DNA of 64,000 bases from Margaritifera margaritifera (GCA_029931535.1 JAQPZY010001659.1:5338001-5402000); one strand, 5' to 3'. Positions 44,023 to 56,715 are shown, numbered from the stretch's first letter. The notes: generated by a model from the letters alone, not told the origin. Translations and numbers: made by a program.

Positions 44023-46700
44023 AAGATAAATCCAGAAAACAGAAATACTTAGGGTGCTCAGTGCCAATTAGTAGATGATACATTGGCTAAAGCTGGCCTT
44101 AAGATAGTAAAGTCTAAATGGTCTTGAAAAAGGCTATATCTTAGTCAAAGATTCATGTAGTCTACCCTTAGGAGTTGGTTCCTCTTGTAGTCATTGGCAG
44201 TAGATAGTTATCATATGACATCATGGGCCTTCACCATTACTTCCTTTCAAATCACTGTCCACCATCCTTCCAATTTCCCTCCCATTAGAAATGAATGTGA
44301 GAAACTGATTCCATTAAAATATTAAATGATTTCAGGAAGACCAAGTGTCTTCAAAATATTGCACAATTTGTGTAAATGTACATGCAGAACTGACAAGTTC
44401 ACCCTAACCTGCCATTAGCTGTCAGTCAACCAGTTTATTCAACATTCCAATGGTCCACTGTCCACTCTCAAGTCAGACTCTGTTTGATTTATTATGCAAT
44501 AATGTTGGAGATGCTTAACTTGTCTGTATATAAAGCTGTGTAGTTAAATGCTGGTTTGTCATCTTGGCCAAGTTTAGTATATAGAACTCTCTCTCTCTTT
44601 ATAAAATGGCTGACCAAGTTACGTACCAAACTGCATTATAGTGAGAACAGTGAATGTATCAAACCGCAATATATAAAGAATAGTGCTATATGCCAAACCG
44701 TGGTATAGAGAGTGGTCAATATTTTTCAAACAATAGCATTCTGAAAAGAAAATAAAGAAATAACACTAAGCCTCACGTTTTCTTTTAACCCATATCGTTA
44801 TACATAGATATGATTTTGGTCATGGGGTTCATAGTGGAATTGAGTTATATCCAGAATCGCTTTATAACAAATGCAATATAATGAGGGAGAGTTGTATATA
44901 TAGTATGTACAAATGAAAATCATACCTTCACGATCTTTCAAACATTTTTAGTTAAATTTTTTATATGAACCAAAAATTACTCTTTTAAAGAAAATGCTAT
45001 GCTAAATGGAAGGCATGATTATCTCGGATTTGAGGATTCATCAATTATGGTATATGTACGTTATGGTATAAGTTAAGTTATATTTATTGTATGGTTTCAA
45101 CAAGAAAGAAGGAAGGGCATAGCCCCTGAGTATATTATATTTCACGACAAGTCAACCATACAAAAAACATAATTTGTATCATGGCCCTGCTCTCCAAATG
45201 ATCAACATTTAGGTCTGGGGAACTCGGTCAATAAATGATGCTGCATGTGATTTGGAAAGTTCCAAGTGTACCAAATCTTTAACATAAAGACAAAGTTCAG
45301 CTGTGGCAAAGAGTGCTTTTGTTTAATGTTGCCGAACATAAAAGACATTTTACTGCAATGTAGTAACAAAATTTTTAAATCTCCGCCAGTTGACTAGATC
45401 AAAAGTGACACCTGACCACCTAGACTGTTTGAAGAATACGAAACAATGCACCTTAGGCATATACAGTGAAGGGCTTCTGTTGGAGAATTTTCAAAATAAA
45501 ATTTTCAAATAAGAGTACCATGAACGATGCATTATACACCCACCATTTACTCAATGGTCCTCTTTGTAGGTATTATTAGTGCATGTTTGAATCTGAAGAT
45601 CACCAACGAACAGGACCATGATACAAGAAAAACCTGAAATCCTGTGGTCATAGCTAATAATATATGACAATTAAACTGTTTCCGTCAATAATAATGCACA
45701 AAAGGTTGACTCAAAAGATGGCAGGCATCTATTTTCAGGAGAGGTAAATCTGACCACAATGTAAACACATCTATACATAGTGTTCTCATTAGCATCCATT
45801 AGAAAAAATAGCAGGTAATCTACTAGTGCTACATGTCTTCTAGAAGTCACAGGGTTCATCCTTTGAGAAAGTTGTATCCAATCATGAGCTGCACTCATAA
45901 CACTTGAAACAGTACACTGCTTAAAATTAATCTCTGTAAAAAGATTTTCTATTTTTATACTGAATAAAAGAAAACATGGAACCTAGAGAGTTAGGTGAAG
46001 ATGTTACAACATAAAATCCTTAGAGGATCCTGTACATTACATGATATATTAACATTCAAGCAATACATCCTTCATGGAATCCTCATAGGAAAACAATTTG
46101 CCGACATCCAGTAATAATAGGTAATAACTTAACACAGTCTAGAAATACCAGGCATTCCCAAGAAAACTTGGCAGACTCGTGGCCAATACTTGAGTGTACA
46201 TATGATAAGTTTTGGCTAGAACAGAGATATATATTAGTGGATCTGTTGTAATCAGTGCTTTAAAGTTAACTTATTTTTTTTACATTAACTGCATAACAAA
46301 CTTTAAATTTATGAGATTATAGAACTTTTGAAAATGTATATCAAGTACTGTTAAAGCCCAAGGTGATTGCATAATCTTAGAGGAGCAGGGGCAAATCCTA
46401 GAATTTTTCTGTTGGGATTCAATTTAGAAATGCTTCATTTTCAAATGCTTTAAAATGCTTAAAATGATCAACTTTCTAAATTTTTCGTTAAAAAGTGTTG
46501 TATTTAAACCGGAAAGAAGGTGAGTTCAGATACTGGTTCTTCAACTTAAACCTCCCGAAGGCCAATTCCCACCCTTCTTGAACCATTTCAAGATCTGCCA
46601 CTGGGGAGGCAGCAACACAAGAACCAAGGGATAACCATTAAACACAGATAGGCAATACCAAACTCCTAAAAATAATTCAAAGATCTACTGATAAATAAAA
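44023..46700. other. No gene recognised
   Basis: AT-rich. A 75-codon ATG frame at 45671-45898 (-) has no domain and no context. Nothing else can be supported. Confidence 0.45.
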
Positions 46701-46710
46701 AAGAATTGGG

Positions 46711-46890
46711 AAACAAGAGTACATTATGTATATGATATGAGGTAAATAAACAAGAGTACATTATGCATATGATATGAGGTAAATAAACAAGAGTACATTA
46801 TGCATATGATATGAGGTAAATAAACAAGAGTACATTATGCGTATGATATGAGGTAAATAAACAAGAGTACATTATGCATATGAGGTAAAT
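46711..46890 (+). repeat. 37-bp minisatellite, about 5 units
   Basis: Near-identical direct units of 'AAACAAGAGTACATTATGCA' plus 17 more bases, the last one shortened. The high identity suggests recent expansion, so the locus is probably polymorphic. Confidence 0.92.
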
Positions 46891-46904
46891 ATTATTAGCT
46901 TTAT

Positions 46905-47345
46905 TATGCTTCTTTTATGTAACACCCGTTCGATACATAACCTAAACTTCAAAATCAAACGAGGTCTTCTTTGTCTTAAATCCAAGCCATCCATGCAATT
47001 TGGTCAAGGTTAAAGACATAGAACTCAAGTTATTTTGCAGAAACCAGTTTTTTCTTATGTCTTGGTGACTTGGACCCTTGACCTTCTGACCCCAAAATCA
47101 ATAGGTGTCTTTTGTTATCTCAAAAGCATGCCATTTACAAAGTGTTGTTAATGTGTCTGGTATACAAATCAAATGTTTATGGAAAGGTTTCCTTCTTTCA
47201 TTCCCTGTAACCCTGACCTTTTGAGCCTGAAATCAACATGTTTCTTCCTTGCCCAAATGCAAGGTACTTAACAAAGTTTTGCAACAGTTGATGATGGACA
47301 ATTCGAGTTATTATGAAGAAACCAAATGGGGAACAGATGAAGGAT
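46905..47345 (+). repeat. Family J tandem repeat, about 3 units
   Basis: Units with 'AATCCAAGCCATCCATGCAATTTGG', 'TTTTGCAGAAACC', 'GACCTTCTGACCCCAAAATC'. Related to 1-470, with similar spacing. Confidence 0.7.
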
Positions 47346-47502
47346 GCACAGAATGACATCATCTTAAAATGATACACACCAACTTATGGTGGGCTTATAA
47401 AAAAATTTATGTTAAAAAAGCTTGTCAACATTATATTCAAATTTCCATAAACCACATTCGTTATACAATATCCTTCATCATTAAGCCCAAGAGATGTTAA
47501 AC

Positions 47503-48090
47503 AAGAGTTCCTCAAAGGGACTGATGCTCTACTGGCCAAAAACAATTTCTAAGAATCCAAGATAAGACCATTTCTACTTTTAACTACTGAGTGTTGAAAC
47601 AATCTCTAGTGTTTTTAAGCAATGACAATATTTTCAAGATGTATTGTAAGAGTGGCACTATTTTCATTCAGGACCAACTAGGCATCATAAGAAGTCTTTT
47701 GGTGAAAACCCTGTATTCATATAACCATCCATTCCAGATAAGAAGTGACAAGATTTTCAATATTATTGGATGTCGGATCATCATCATTTTTTATTGAGGA
47801 CCAATTAGACACCACAAGAAGTCTTCTAGTGAAACCCCATGTCAATAAGACTTCCCATGCAGGACAGGTAGTGCTAACAATATTTTCAAGAAGGCTATCA
47901 TGGTGGAAATATTGGATGTCAGATTGGAACCATTTTCATTTGGGACCAACTAGACAACATAAAAGTCTGCTGGAGAAAACCCCATGTTGATTATAATGAC
48001 CATCTATACAGGTGGAGTAACAATAACAAGATTGTCAAGATAGCCACCATTACCATTTCAGAGGTCACATCAAGACAATTTTCATATAGG
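47503..48090 (+). repeat. Pearl/HINE-like element G, left part
   Basis: Opens 'GAGTTCCTCAAAGGGACTGATGCTCTACTGGCC' (start palindrome with one mismatch) and has about three core units. It is cut at 'TTCATATAGG' (48090) by LINE R; the unit resumes as 'GGACAACTAAACATCATAAG' at 48922. Confidence 0.75.
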
Positions 48091-48921
48091 TATGTATGTT
48101 TGTAGTAGTGTTTTACAGCACCTCAGCACAAAAGTGGCTATGTAGTCCCAACAAACAGTTAAGTTTAAAAAATGTCAAATTGAATTGCACAAAAGATTAG
48201 GAACATAAAGCCTTCCAAATAAATGTATAATTTCCGAATAAATGTATAATTTAAGTACAAGAAGATAAAATATAAAATGTAAAGATGTTAAAATTCTGTA
48301 AAATATATCTAAATAAATGATAAAGGTAACATATGTAAAATCCTTAAAACATGATTACAATTTGTTGTATAAATCACATTCCATTAAAAAGTCCAATATT
48401 TTCTCCAGTGGTATGTCCTCATACTGTTTCTTCAAGCACTTCAGATCAAAATACTCCTGTCTCACAGGGTGGAAATTGACACACTTGACAAGAATGTGCT
48501 CCACTGTCAGTGGACACTGGCAGGGAACACACTCCAATCGAGGTTTACCCTTCAATAGGTAAGAGGAGTCAGGTATGTGTGTCCAATACATGATCAGCAC
48601 AATACCACCTCATCTCTCCAATTTGTTCTATATGAGGGATGCCACTTGCCAATAGTGGGTTTGATGTTCTTAAGTTAGTTTGTGGAGTTTTCATTCCACA
48701 TATTTTGCCAAGTATGATGAATATGATGATTTATACAATATTCGAAGTCAATACATGTATATGGAATGTTCCATTTAGAAACAGGTAACTGCAGGGCAGT
48801 TTTGTCTGTCCTTTCATTATCCTTTATGCCAATGTGACCAGGCAGCCAACAGTACTGAATATTTTTTCCGGATTGTATGAGAATATCATGTTTCTGTAAT
48901 ATCTGGGATATAAATGGGTTC
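48091..48921 (-). mobile_element. LINE family R (I/Jockey-like), 5'-truncated
   Basis: A minus-strand insertion into element G. It contains the RNase H end and the C-terminal Cys/His region of ORF2, then about 260 bp of 3' UTR. Its 5' end falls inside the RNase H domain. Other 3' ends of this family are at 1808-2200 and 61617-61740, all on the minus strand. Confidence 0.75.
48355..48921 (-). pseudogene. LINE R ORF2 C-terminus: RNase H and Cys/His motif (broken)
   Basis: The frame 48675-48921 reads ...NIQYCWLPGHIGIKDNERTD, the conserved C-terminal part of the RNase H domain found in I-clade and some Jockey-group LINEs (family: W.PGH.GI.GNE.AD). After a shift near 48640, 48355-48600 reads HSYLL-type and then 'CVPCQCPLTVEHILVKCVNF', the C-x2-C...H...C motif usual at the ends of these ORFs. 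It stops near 48355. The RNase H N-terminal Asp and Glu motifs are absent because of truncation. Confidence 0.75.
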
Positions 48922-49380
48922 GGACAACTAAACATCATAAGACGTCATCTGGTGGAAATGTCATGTCAATAGGACCTTCTGTTCAGGAGGAGTAGCATTA
49001 ATAAGATTTTCAAGATGGCTGCCATGGTGGAAATATTCGATCTCACATCAACACCATTTTTATTTAGGACCTTCTAGACATCATAAAAAGTCTTTTAGTG
49101 AAAACTCCATGTTGATATGACCATCCATCCAGAAGGAGTAGTGATAACAAGATTTTCAAGATGGCCACTAGGGCAGCCATACTGAATGTCCGAGCTGCAC
49201 CATTTTTATTGAAGACTAACTAGACAGTGGAGTGAATGTGTGTGCAAGTTTCATGGCAATCCTCTTAGTAGTTTGGGAGAGGGGGTGTAGCAATAAAATA
49301 AAATGAGCTAATGGATGGACATGCGCCAGACAACTGGCCATCTTATTAGCTCTTCTGGTCTATAACCAGTTGAGCTAAAA
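48922..49380 (+). repeat. Pearl/HINE-like element G, right part with 3' hairpin
   Basis: Two core units, then the terminal region ('GTGCAAGTTTCATGGCAATCC') and the hairpin at 49348-49359/49365-49376 (AGCTCTTCTGGT / ACCAGTTGAGCT, 10 of 12 pairs), followed by AAAA. Confidence 0.75.
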
Positions 49381-50061
49381 TGCAAACCTATTGGTATTGT
49401 TTTCCCTCCAATTTTCCTCCACCCCTAATCTTGTAGTTTATTACCAAACACAGAAATATCGAGTGCAACACATTTTAAGTGTTGTAAAAAAAAACAATCT
49501 ACTGTTTAAAGAAAGAAACCAAAATTACAACAAACTGAATAACTCTTAGGTACACGTCCATTGTTATCTTGTTGCAAATTGCCAAATGTTTCTACCTGCT
49601 AGGTAGCAAAGACTTGTATTTAACAAATATTGCTGATCTTAGATCTATATTTCTGGGTCAAACCTGGAAGAATGCAACCCTTCTTAACCATCCGATCTGA
49701 GAATGGAATATTTTTTTTCTTTTTAAGGGAGGTACCTGGTAAGGAAAGGTTAACTAGAGATCTGCCTGAAGAGATGGCTGCAATTAGCAATATGTTATAA
49801 TTCAAACAAATCTTAGATGCAAGTGCAACTTCCAAATCAAACGAGGAACACAAGTCAAAGTTCCATGAAAAGAGATGAAAAACAAAGCTGACTTAGGTTT
49901 TCTCTTCTAGATATTAAGTTGTATAATATTTTTTTATTTAAATCCATTTTATGGTAAATTTTAAGATCAAACATAGGCCATGACTCAGTAAATTCTGAAT
50001 GTGAAAAGGTGGAGATCAAACTTGACCTGGGTCTTCTTGATTTTAAACCACATACCAAAGA
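49381..50061. other. No gene; trace of family L
   Basis: 49980-50060 resembles the family L unit ('AAACTTGACCTGGGTCTTCTTGATTTTAAAC'). Frames at 49620-49853 and 49855-50073 (-) are not supported. Confidence 0.45.
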
Positions 50062-50255
50062 CTTGGGAGCCACAGTGGCTTGGTAGTTAGTACACCAGAT
50101 TTACAACCAGATGGGTATTGGTTTCAATCCTGCCCAGACCAGGCCAGCTCATTCACTGTCTCTGAGCAAGACACTTTACTCGAATTGCCTCATCACGATA
50201 TAACCTTTCATGTGTTGATTTACATTTAAATATCAATCAATCAATCATAGTGTAC
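50062..50255 (+). mobile_element. tRNA-derived SINE, most complete copy
   Basis: Box A region 'TGGCTTGGTAGTTAGTACACC', box B 'GGTTTCAATCC', central block 'GAGCAAGACACTTTACTCGAATTGCC', then 'CACGATATAACCTTTCATGT' and a 'CAATCAATCAATCA' tail. The ATCA tail suggests mobilisation by a LINE with a short tandem 3' end. Confidence 0.78.
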
Positions 50256-51285
50256 CTGGTACTTCAAAAGTTATGGAATCAAAACAAATTTGTGACATAT
50301 GGAATAAAAAGACATGGGTAACAAAAATATATTCCCCTCCATGGAATATGGTGGGAGTATAAAATGTCAAAACAGACAACTATATACTGACTGAATATGA
50401 CGTAAGTATATTAAAATGGGGAATGACAATCAATTATGTGATCATGGAACTAAATGCCCAAAAAACGGCTTCACATCCCAACACAACCTGGACATTGCAG
50501 TGCCTGCCAGCGTGAATTAAAAAATAAGTTCTGAACAGCACCATGCAGACACCAAAATAATCTTCAGTTACTGATACATCCAGGTCCAACATTTAAACTG
50601 TGACAAAGCTTACAGTCTTTAAGGAAAATATGAGAAAATGTCAACAAACACAATTCTATTTAACTCAGGATTGGAGCAACAGAGAAAATGGCCTTGGCAC
50701 ATCATTCAGGTCAAAATATGCCACTTGGAAAGACAATGTTTAGGACTTAATTGCTAAATTTGGAAATTCTGTTATTTACTGAAATGGGGACTGGAGTGTT
50801 CATTTTCAGTCCCCTAGGATCTTTTAAAAAATCCCAGATTTTATACTACATCTTGCTGAAAAAAATAAGATAAAAATAAATACCTTCCTTTAAATTTGTA
50901 ACGACAAAGAAGTTATAATTCTACAAATTTACAGTCTGTTTACCTGATAGATAATTATTTGCCTACATAATAATTCTTACCTGACTTTATTTCCATTCAC
51001 AAGCATGAGCTAATCAACAGACTGTCTACACTTACAAAACCAGGTCAAAGGGCAGATTGCTTATTGGCATGTAACACAGTCTAAAGATCGCTCTTTTGAA
51101 AACCAAAACCAACCAAGCTATCAGATATCTTTAAGCAGTTAAAGAATAATATGCAAGACATCTACCTGTCAATTGTTTCAATTTGTATATTGACAGACAA
51201 AATCAATGTTAAAATAGCAGCACGTGCAGTACATCTGAGATTTTGAAGATCTGCTAAAAGGTAGTACAATATGAATTAAACAATT
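50256..51285. other. No gene recognised
   Basis: AT-rich, no coding, RNA or repeat signal. Confidence 0.5.
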
Positions 51286-51420
51286 AATTCTCGTTTGGTT
51301 TGGTGTTTTATGGCACTACAAGAGATGAAGGTTATATCATGCCAAGGCAACTGGATTAAAGTGCCTTGCCCAGGGGCACACCAAGCTAGGCAACCTGGAC
51401 AAAAGTGACTGTGTAGAAAC
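51286..51420 (-). mobile_element. SINE fragment (central block and tail)
   Basis: Minus strand reads 'GGGCAAGGCACTTTAATCC', 'AGTTGCC', 'GATATAACCTTCAT', matching the middle and 3' part of the SINE at 50062-50255. The tRNA head is missing. Confidence 0.65.
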
Positions 51421-52259
51421 ATAGATGGCAATCTTCTGTCCACAATGTTCCTTCTGTTCATACTGTATAGCTAAATATGGTAACCCCCTGTATATGTCAT
51501 CATGGCTTGTCAAAACAAATTGGTTAGAATAATGACGTTACATGATCGCATACACGGTCACCAAAATGGCCAACCAGACACTAAAGTGAAATGTGTTCCA
51601 GTTCAGAGCATCACCGAAACATAGCCCAATACTGAGGTGACTGTGTAATGACTTGCTGGTGGCTTACAGTCTGATTGGTCTACAGTCCACTGGCGTCACT
51701 GATAAGCAACAATTAATCAATCGTTGTTCATAGGTCAAACAATAAACATATTCAAAATACTATGCTTGGTCTGTAAGAAATCTGTCAAGTACAAACATAG
51801 TAGTGCAGACTAGCTAAAAATGACCTGCAACATAAAATATTTTAAAACTGATCAAGTTACAACAGATCTTAGATTTTCAGTTAAGAACATTATGTGGTCT
51901 CTTGGACATCGTGCATGATATTGCATGATCCAGAGTAACAAAGGTAAAGTCACTTTATCATTATGGGTGCAAAATGTAAAAATGACATCTGTGATTATAA
52001 ACATTTAAAATCTGATTTAACAATAAGTAATCTGATAAATTTTATGTTTCTGTAGATATTTATTCTATTGATGTCAATTACTGTTAACCTAAAAGCTGAA
52101 AACTGATTTTCAATGAAGGGCAACATAAGTACAATGTCTTAGATCAGAACATTTTTTAATGTAAATTGTTGATCTCATTGATGCAATCTTTAACATTTGG
52201 TCCCAACTCTACATTCTCTTCATATTATTGTCTTTTCACATACTTTTGTCATATTAGTT
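51421..52259. other. No gene recognised
   Basis: AT-rich, nothing supportable. Confidence 0.5.
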
Positions 52260-52432
52260 AACATCCTCTACTGTACTAGTTCTGAGTCTTCTCAACATCC
52301 TCTACTGTACTAGTTCTGAGTCTTCTCAACATCCTCTACTGTACTAGTTCTGAATCTTCTCAACATCCTCTACTGTACTAGTTCTGAGTCTTCTCAACAT
52401 CCTCTACTGTACTAGTTCTGAGTCTTCTCAAC
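52260..52432 (+). repeat. 34-bp minisatellite, about 5 units
   Basis: Almost perfect direct units of 'AACATCCTCTACTGTACTAG' plus 14 bases; only one base differs among the five. Confidence 0.93.
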
Positions 52433-52564
52433 AGATAGTTTTCAAATCTGATATGAAATAAGTCCTGATTCATACAATGGAATGCTTTTTCCCAGCTTAA
52501 GATAATAATATGAAATAATATCAGATAGGTGTTATATATGATAAACATATTTACAAACTAGAGC

Positions 52565-53850
52565 TATTGGTGATGGGTGCTTCACAAAGGGACCTGCTCA
52601 ATACCATTTGCTCCATAAGTCCTTAAACAGAAGAACTCGTCTTGGGGAAACCTAAGCCAGGACAAGTTAGGCATTCAGGGGCCATGAATCCTCTATATGA
52701 TGATGTGGAATGCTTGAAATCTAATTCCTAAAAGGCCTCATCAATACAAGCAACATCCTACATCAAGATAATATGACGGTGATACACATGGGACATAATT
52801 CTATCCAAAATGGAGTAGGCAAGACAAAACCCATTAAAACACATGTAGGTCAAAGAAACAATATTCACATCAAACTGCATCAGAATATGTTCAATGGTTG
52901 TTGCACTATGCTAATTACAAGTAACATCCCGTGTAAAGATATAAAGCTGATTTACAAGGGAAATAACGCTGCTCAAAATGGTCCACATAAGACTAAAACT
53001 CATAAAAGCACATCAAGATTTAAGAAATAATGTCTTTACCAAATTCCATCAGAATATATTCAGTGGTTCCTGAGCTATGCTGACTGCAGGCATTTTTTCA
53101 AGTTTCCATGTAAAGACAAGAATATTTTGCTCAACAAAGGGCATAACTATTTCCAATATGGTATAGATGAGAATAAACTGATAAAAGGCACTTTAAAGTC
53201 TACAAGACAATGTTCATAACAAACTGCATATAGATGATGCTGGATTGTTCTTGAGCTATGCTGGTTACAAGCAACATCCCATATAAAGATATCAAGTTAA
53301 TTGTCAAGGGCCATAACTCTATCCAATGTGGAGTTGACAAGACAAAACTCAAAAAGGCATATCTAGGTCTATGAGATAATGTACACATCAAATTGCATCA
53401 GAGCATGTTGCTTGGTTCTTGAGCATTACCTGTTCTTATCAGTATCCCATGTGAAGATATGAAGGTGATTGTCAAGGGCCATAACTCTATCCAAAGTGGA
53501 GTTAACAAGACAAAACCCATAAATGGCACATCCAGGTCCATGAGACAATGTACACACCATATTACATTAGAATATGTTGAATGGTTCCAGAGCCATGCTA
53601 GTTACAAGAATCTGCTGTAGTGGAAATTCAAATTTATGGACAAAGGGCAATAACACCATCAAAATTGGACATGAAAAGAAGACAGATTCACTTGTGATAG
53701 GCAATTCACTGACTAAATAGGATCCAATTACATGTAAGGGTTGCAATAGCCTGTAGCCTGGTGGTTACACAAAGTGTGAAAGGACAGACAGACAGACTGA
53801 TAGACGGACATGAAAGGTGATTACTTTAGGAATCATGCATCTTGATGCAG
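52565..53850 (+). repeat. Family K tandem repeat, about 6 units
   Basis: About 175-bp units: 'GGGCCATAACTCTATCCAAAATGG', 'AGACAAAACCCATAAA', 'GCACATCNAGGTCNATGAGAC', 'ATGTACACATCAAATTGCATCAGAATATGTT', 'GGTTCNTGAGCNATGCTG', 'TACAAGCAACATCCC'. The end has 'GGACAGACAGACAGAC' followed by a short palindrome-like 'CATGCATCTTGATGCAGGG'. Same general style as the other arrays. Open frames inside it are not genes. Confidence 0.7.
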
Positions 53851-56493
53851 GGCCCTAATAAAGTAGTTTCCATAGAGTTCGCATTTTTTAGACCTTTTAT
53901 GTATAATACATCTTAGTTCACCGGCACAATAATGTAGAACTTGAAATTGCACATATCACAGAAATTTGTATGAATTATCATTTGAAATCTTTTGCAAATT
54001 AATGTCTAGATGTCAGAAATAGTTACCATGATTAAACTAAGCTGTAATAGTACATCATCATAAAATGTTTACTCAAGAAGCACATGCCAACAAACACGTT
54101 ATGTCAGAAAAATGGAAACTCTGTCATTGGGACATTGTGACAAGACACATAGAACTGGCTTGCTATTCCAATGATCAAATGTTCAAGTGTTATATATTTC
54201 TGAAATAAAGTTTTTGGAACTATCTGCCAATGTGGATGATATTTATTATATTTCATTTACCAACAAGAAAATTATACTTCATTTACCAACAAGAAAATTA
54301 TATTTTATTTACAAACAAGAATATGCTAAGGTTTGACATGTTCTGACAACTGGAAAAATTCAAAATACAAACCAGCAACACATTATGGCTAGACACATGC
54401 TGTGGCACGACATAACAAAAATATAAAATATTCTGAAACATTTCCTCTGATCTTAAATTTTACTTCAAAAGAACTTTATTTTGATTTAACTGTCATCACC
54501 TACCAACTTTATCTCCTGTCAATGTCATTCTACAAATTCTGGTCACATTTATTTCACGACCATTTTGCACACATTTGCACTTTATCTTTTTAGAAGTGGA
54601 AGAACATAAATTTTCAAGGTAAACAAAAATGACATTATGCATGGTTCTCATCCAAAGATCCACAAATTACATACAAAATTTACAGGTAAAAAGCCAAAGT
54701 AAGAGCCTATTACCATCATTTACATCATTATGTTGGACATATTCCTCTGAGATCCTGCTGATGAAAAGTTGTCTAATGTCAATTTCTTTGCAATTCAATA
54801 AGAATAAAAATTTCTTGGGTAAAAACTTACACTGTCTGGTGGCCAATCTGAATGCAACTGAAACAACTCTGTCAAATAATGTGCGTAAATACAATCATAA
54901 TCATCAGATACATTGAAGAACAAAATCGTTTAGCAAATTGTTAACATACATTTGATATATATTTGAATAGCTGTTGGAGATTATTTTGTAATTTCCAGAT
55001 TTTCCAAATTGAAATTGAAATTATACATCGTAGATATGGAAATGTTTGATTATCTGGTCTCGCGTCATAATTATTACTCCTGGGTCAGTACCCGCGAATG
55101 AAGTCCCAGTCTATTTTTTTAAAACCTTTTTTCCTCTCTCATTTTGGTGGTGATACACAAGTTAGATTTAAACATTTTTGGTTTTGATTTAAAGGAAATT
55201 GTTTATTCTTTACAATATGAGCAGTATAGTGTGGTTGTCTGTGTGTATTTTGGCAACAGTGCACAGTGAGTAATGAGACATTGATTCTGGTCCAAAAGTG
55301 AAGTCCATGACCCATTGCACGTTGTTTTGTTTCCAGTCCAGCCTTTCAAAAAAGTGCTGGATAATCTGTGACAAGAACTTCACCGTGAGTTCATCTTTGA
55401 GGATATTTTAGATTAACATGTGATTTATTAATTCAGTACTGACAAACAAATGTAGGGACTATATAGGAAAAATAACTGTGATCCGAGTCCATCTGCAGGA
55501 AATTTCCCAAGTTTCCTATCTTTGGGGGTAAAATTTCAGAGTCTAAATTACGGTACCTCTCTCTGGTGATCCAGGAGATATCAGATGTCTGGAATATGAA
55601 AACTGAAAAACAGTTACCCTCTCAGAACTTACACTGTATAATGTTAAATACTATATACAAATACCAAAAACTCTGTGAAGTAATTTGGATGAATTGGCCA
55701 TACATGTATGCCGATCATACATGAATAAAAAAACATCAGCCCACTTGATTACAGGTTTAAAAATCAAGTATAGTTTTTTGATGGTTATAATAGTGCCTGT
55801 TTCCATTTTCTTTCTTCTCAACAAGGTCATCTGAACCTTTTATGACTCAACTCTCCATGCCTTTTAAATATTAAGTTTGCCCAGACCAATCTCTTTTGAT
55901 TAGAAAGTAGACTTCAATAACAGCATAAAAAAGCAAACACTCCAATTAATATTTTGTCTCCAGATTCATTGCCATGGAAACCAATATTATTTATTTCCCC
56001 TAGCTACCACTCTGGTCTGGGGACTTATTATATTTAGCCATTAGGAAACAGATTCGGTTCCATACAGAAATGCCATCAGTTGTAAAGTGATTAGTTGAGA
56101 GCTGAAAGCCCAGCTAAAAGGTCAAATGCTGGCAGAAGATCCAAGGCAATTACTTTCCATGTTACAATAAAGAAAGACTGTAAATCTAGAATTGACGTCT
56201 GCAATCAGATGCTGCAAGATGTACTGAGGATCTTCATGGGCTGATACTGTATGAGAAAACTAAAATATCAAGTCAATAATTCAGCTATAATGTTTGTTTT
56301 ATTAAAAAGATGTAACTGATAGGTGAAAATTTTCATTTTTCCAAAAAAAAAACGGTCACATTTTTTGCACTAACTGTGCTGATGAAGATAGGAAAATAAC
56401 AGTTTTTATGTGGATTTTCAGTACTTGGAGAAAGAGACAAAGGAAAGAGCTCAAAAACACAGGGTCAGCGACACAAGGTCAAAAGGAAGGAAT
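53851..56493. other. No gene; small tandem repeat
   Basis: A 29-bp unit ('CATTTACCAACAAGAAAATT' plus 9) is repeated about three times at 54253-54325. A weak exon-like segment at 54831-54868 (-) is discussed under findings. The rest shows nothing. Confidence 0.45.
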
Positions 56494-56715
56494 TACCATC
56501 TTAACTTGCTTACAAGTCTCGTCCAACTGCAAACTGCATAGACCCAGATCTTCCATTGTATAATGCACTGGCAGACCTGGGTCTATCTACTTTGTTAGGA
56601 GTAATCAGTAGAACAAACAACATAGACCCTGGTCTGCCTGTGCATTATGTGACAGTAGATCTGGGTCTATGTTGTTTGCATTTGGACTCGATTTATATGC
56701 AAGCATAGATGGTAA
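56494..56715. mobile_element. Double-hairpin MITE, copy 5
   Basis: Opposite orientation to copy 1. Ends 'TACCATCTTAACTTGCTTAC' and 'GCAAGCATAGATGGTA' are inverted. Two hairpins with 'GCATAGACCCAGATCTTCC' and 'ACATAGACCCTGGTCTGCC' arms, joined by 'TTAGGAGTAATCAGTAGAAC'. Confidence 0.77.

Noticed and set aside
52260..52432. CRISPR-like array (34-bp direct repeats)
   Set aside because: Units are contiguous with no unique spacers. It is a minisatellite in eukaryotic DNA. The same holds for 46711-46890.
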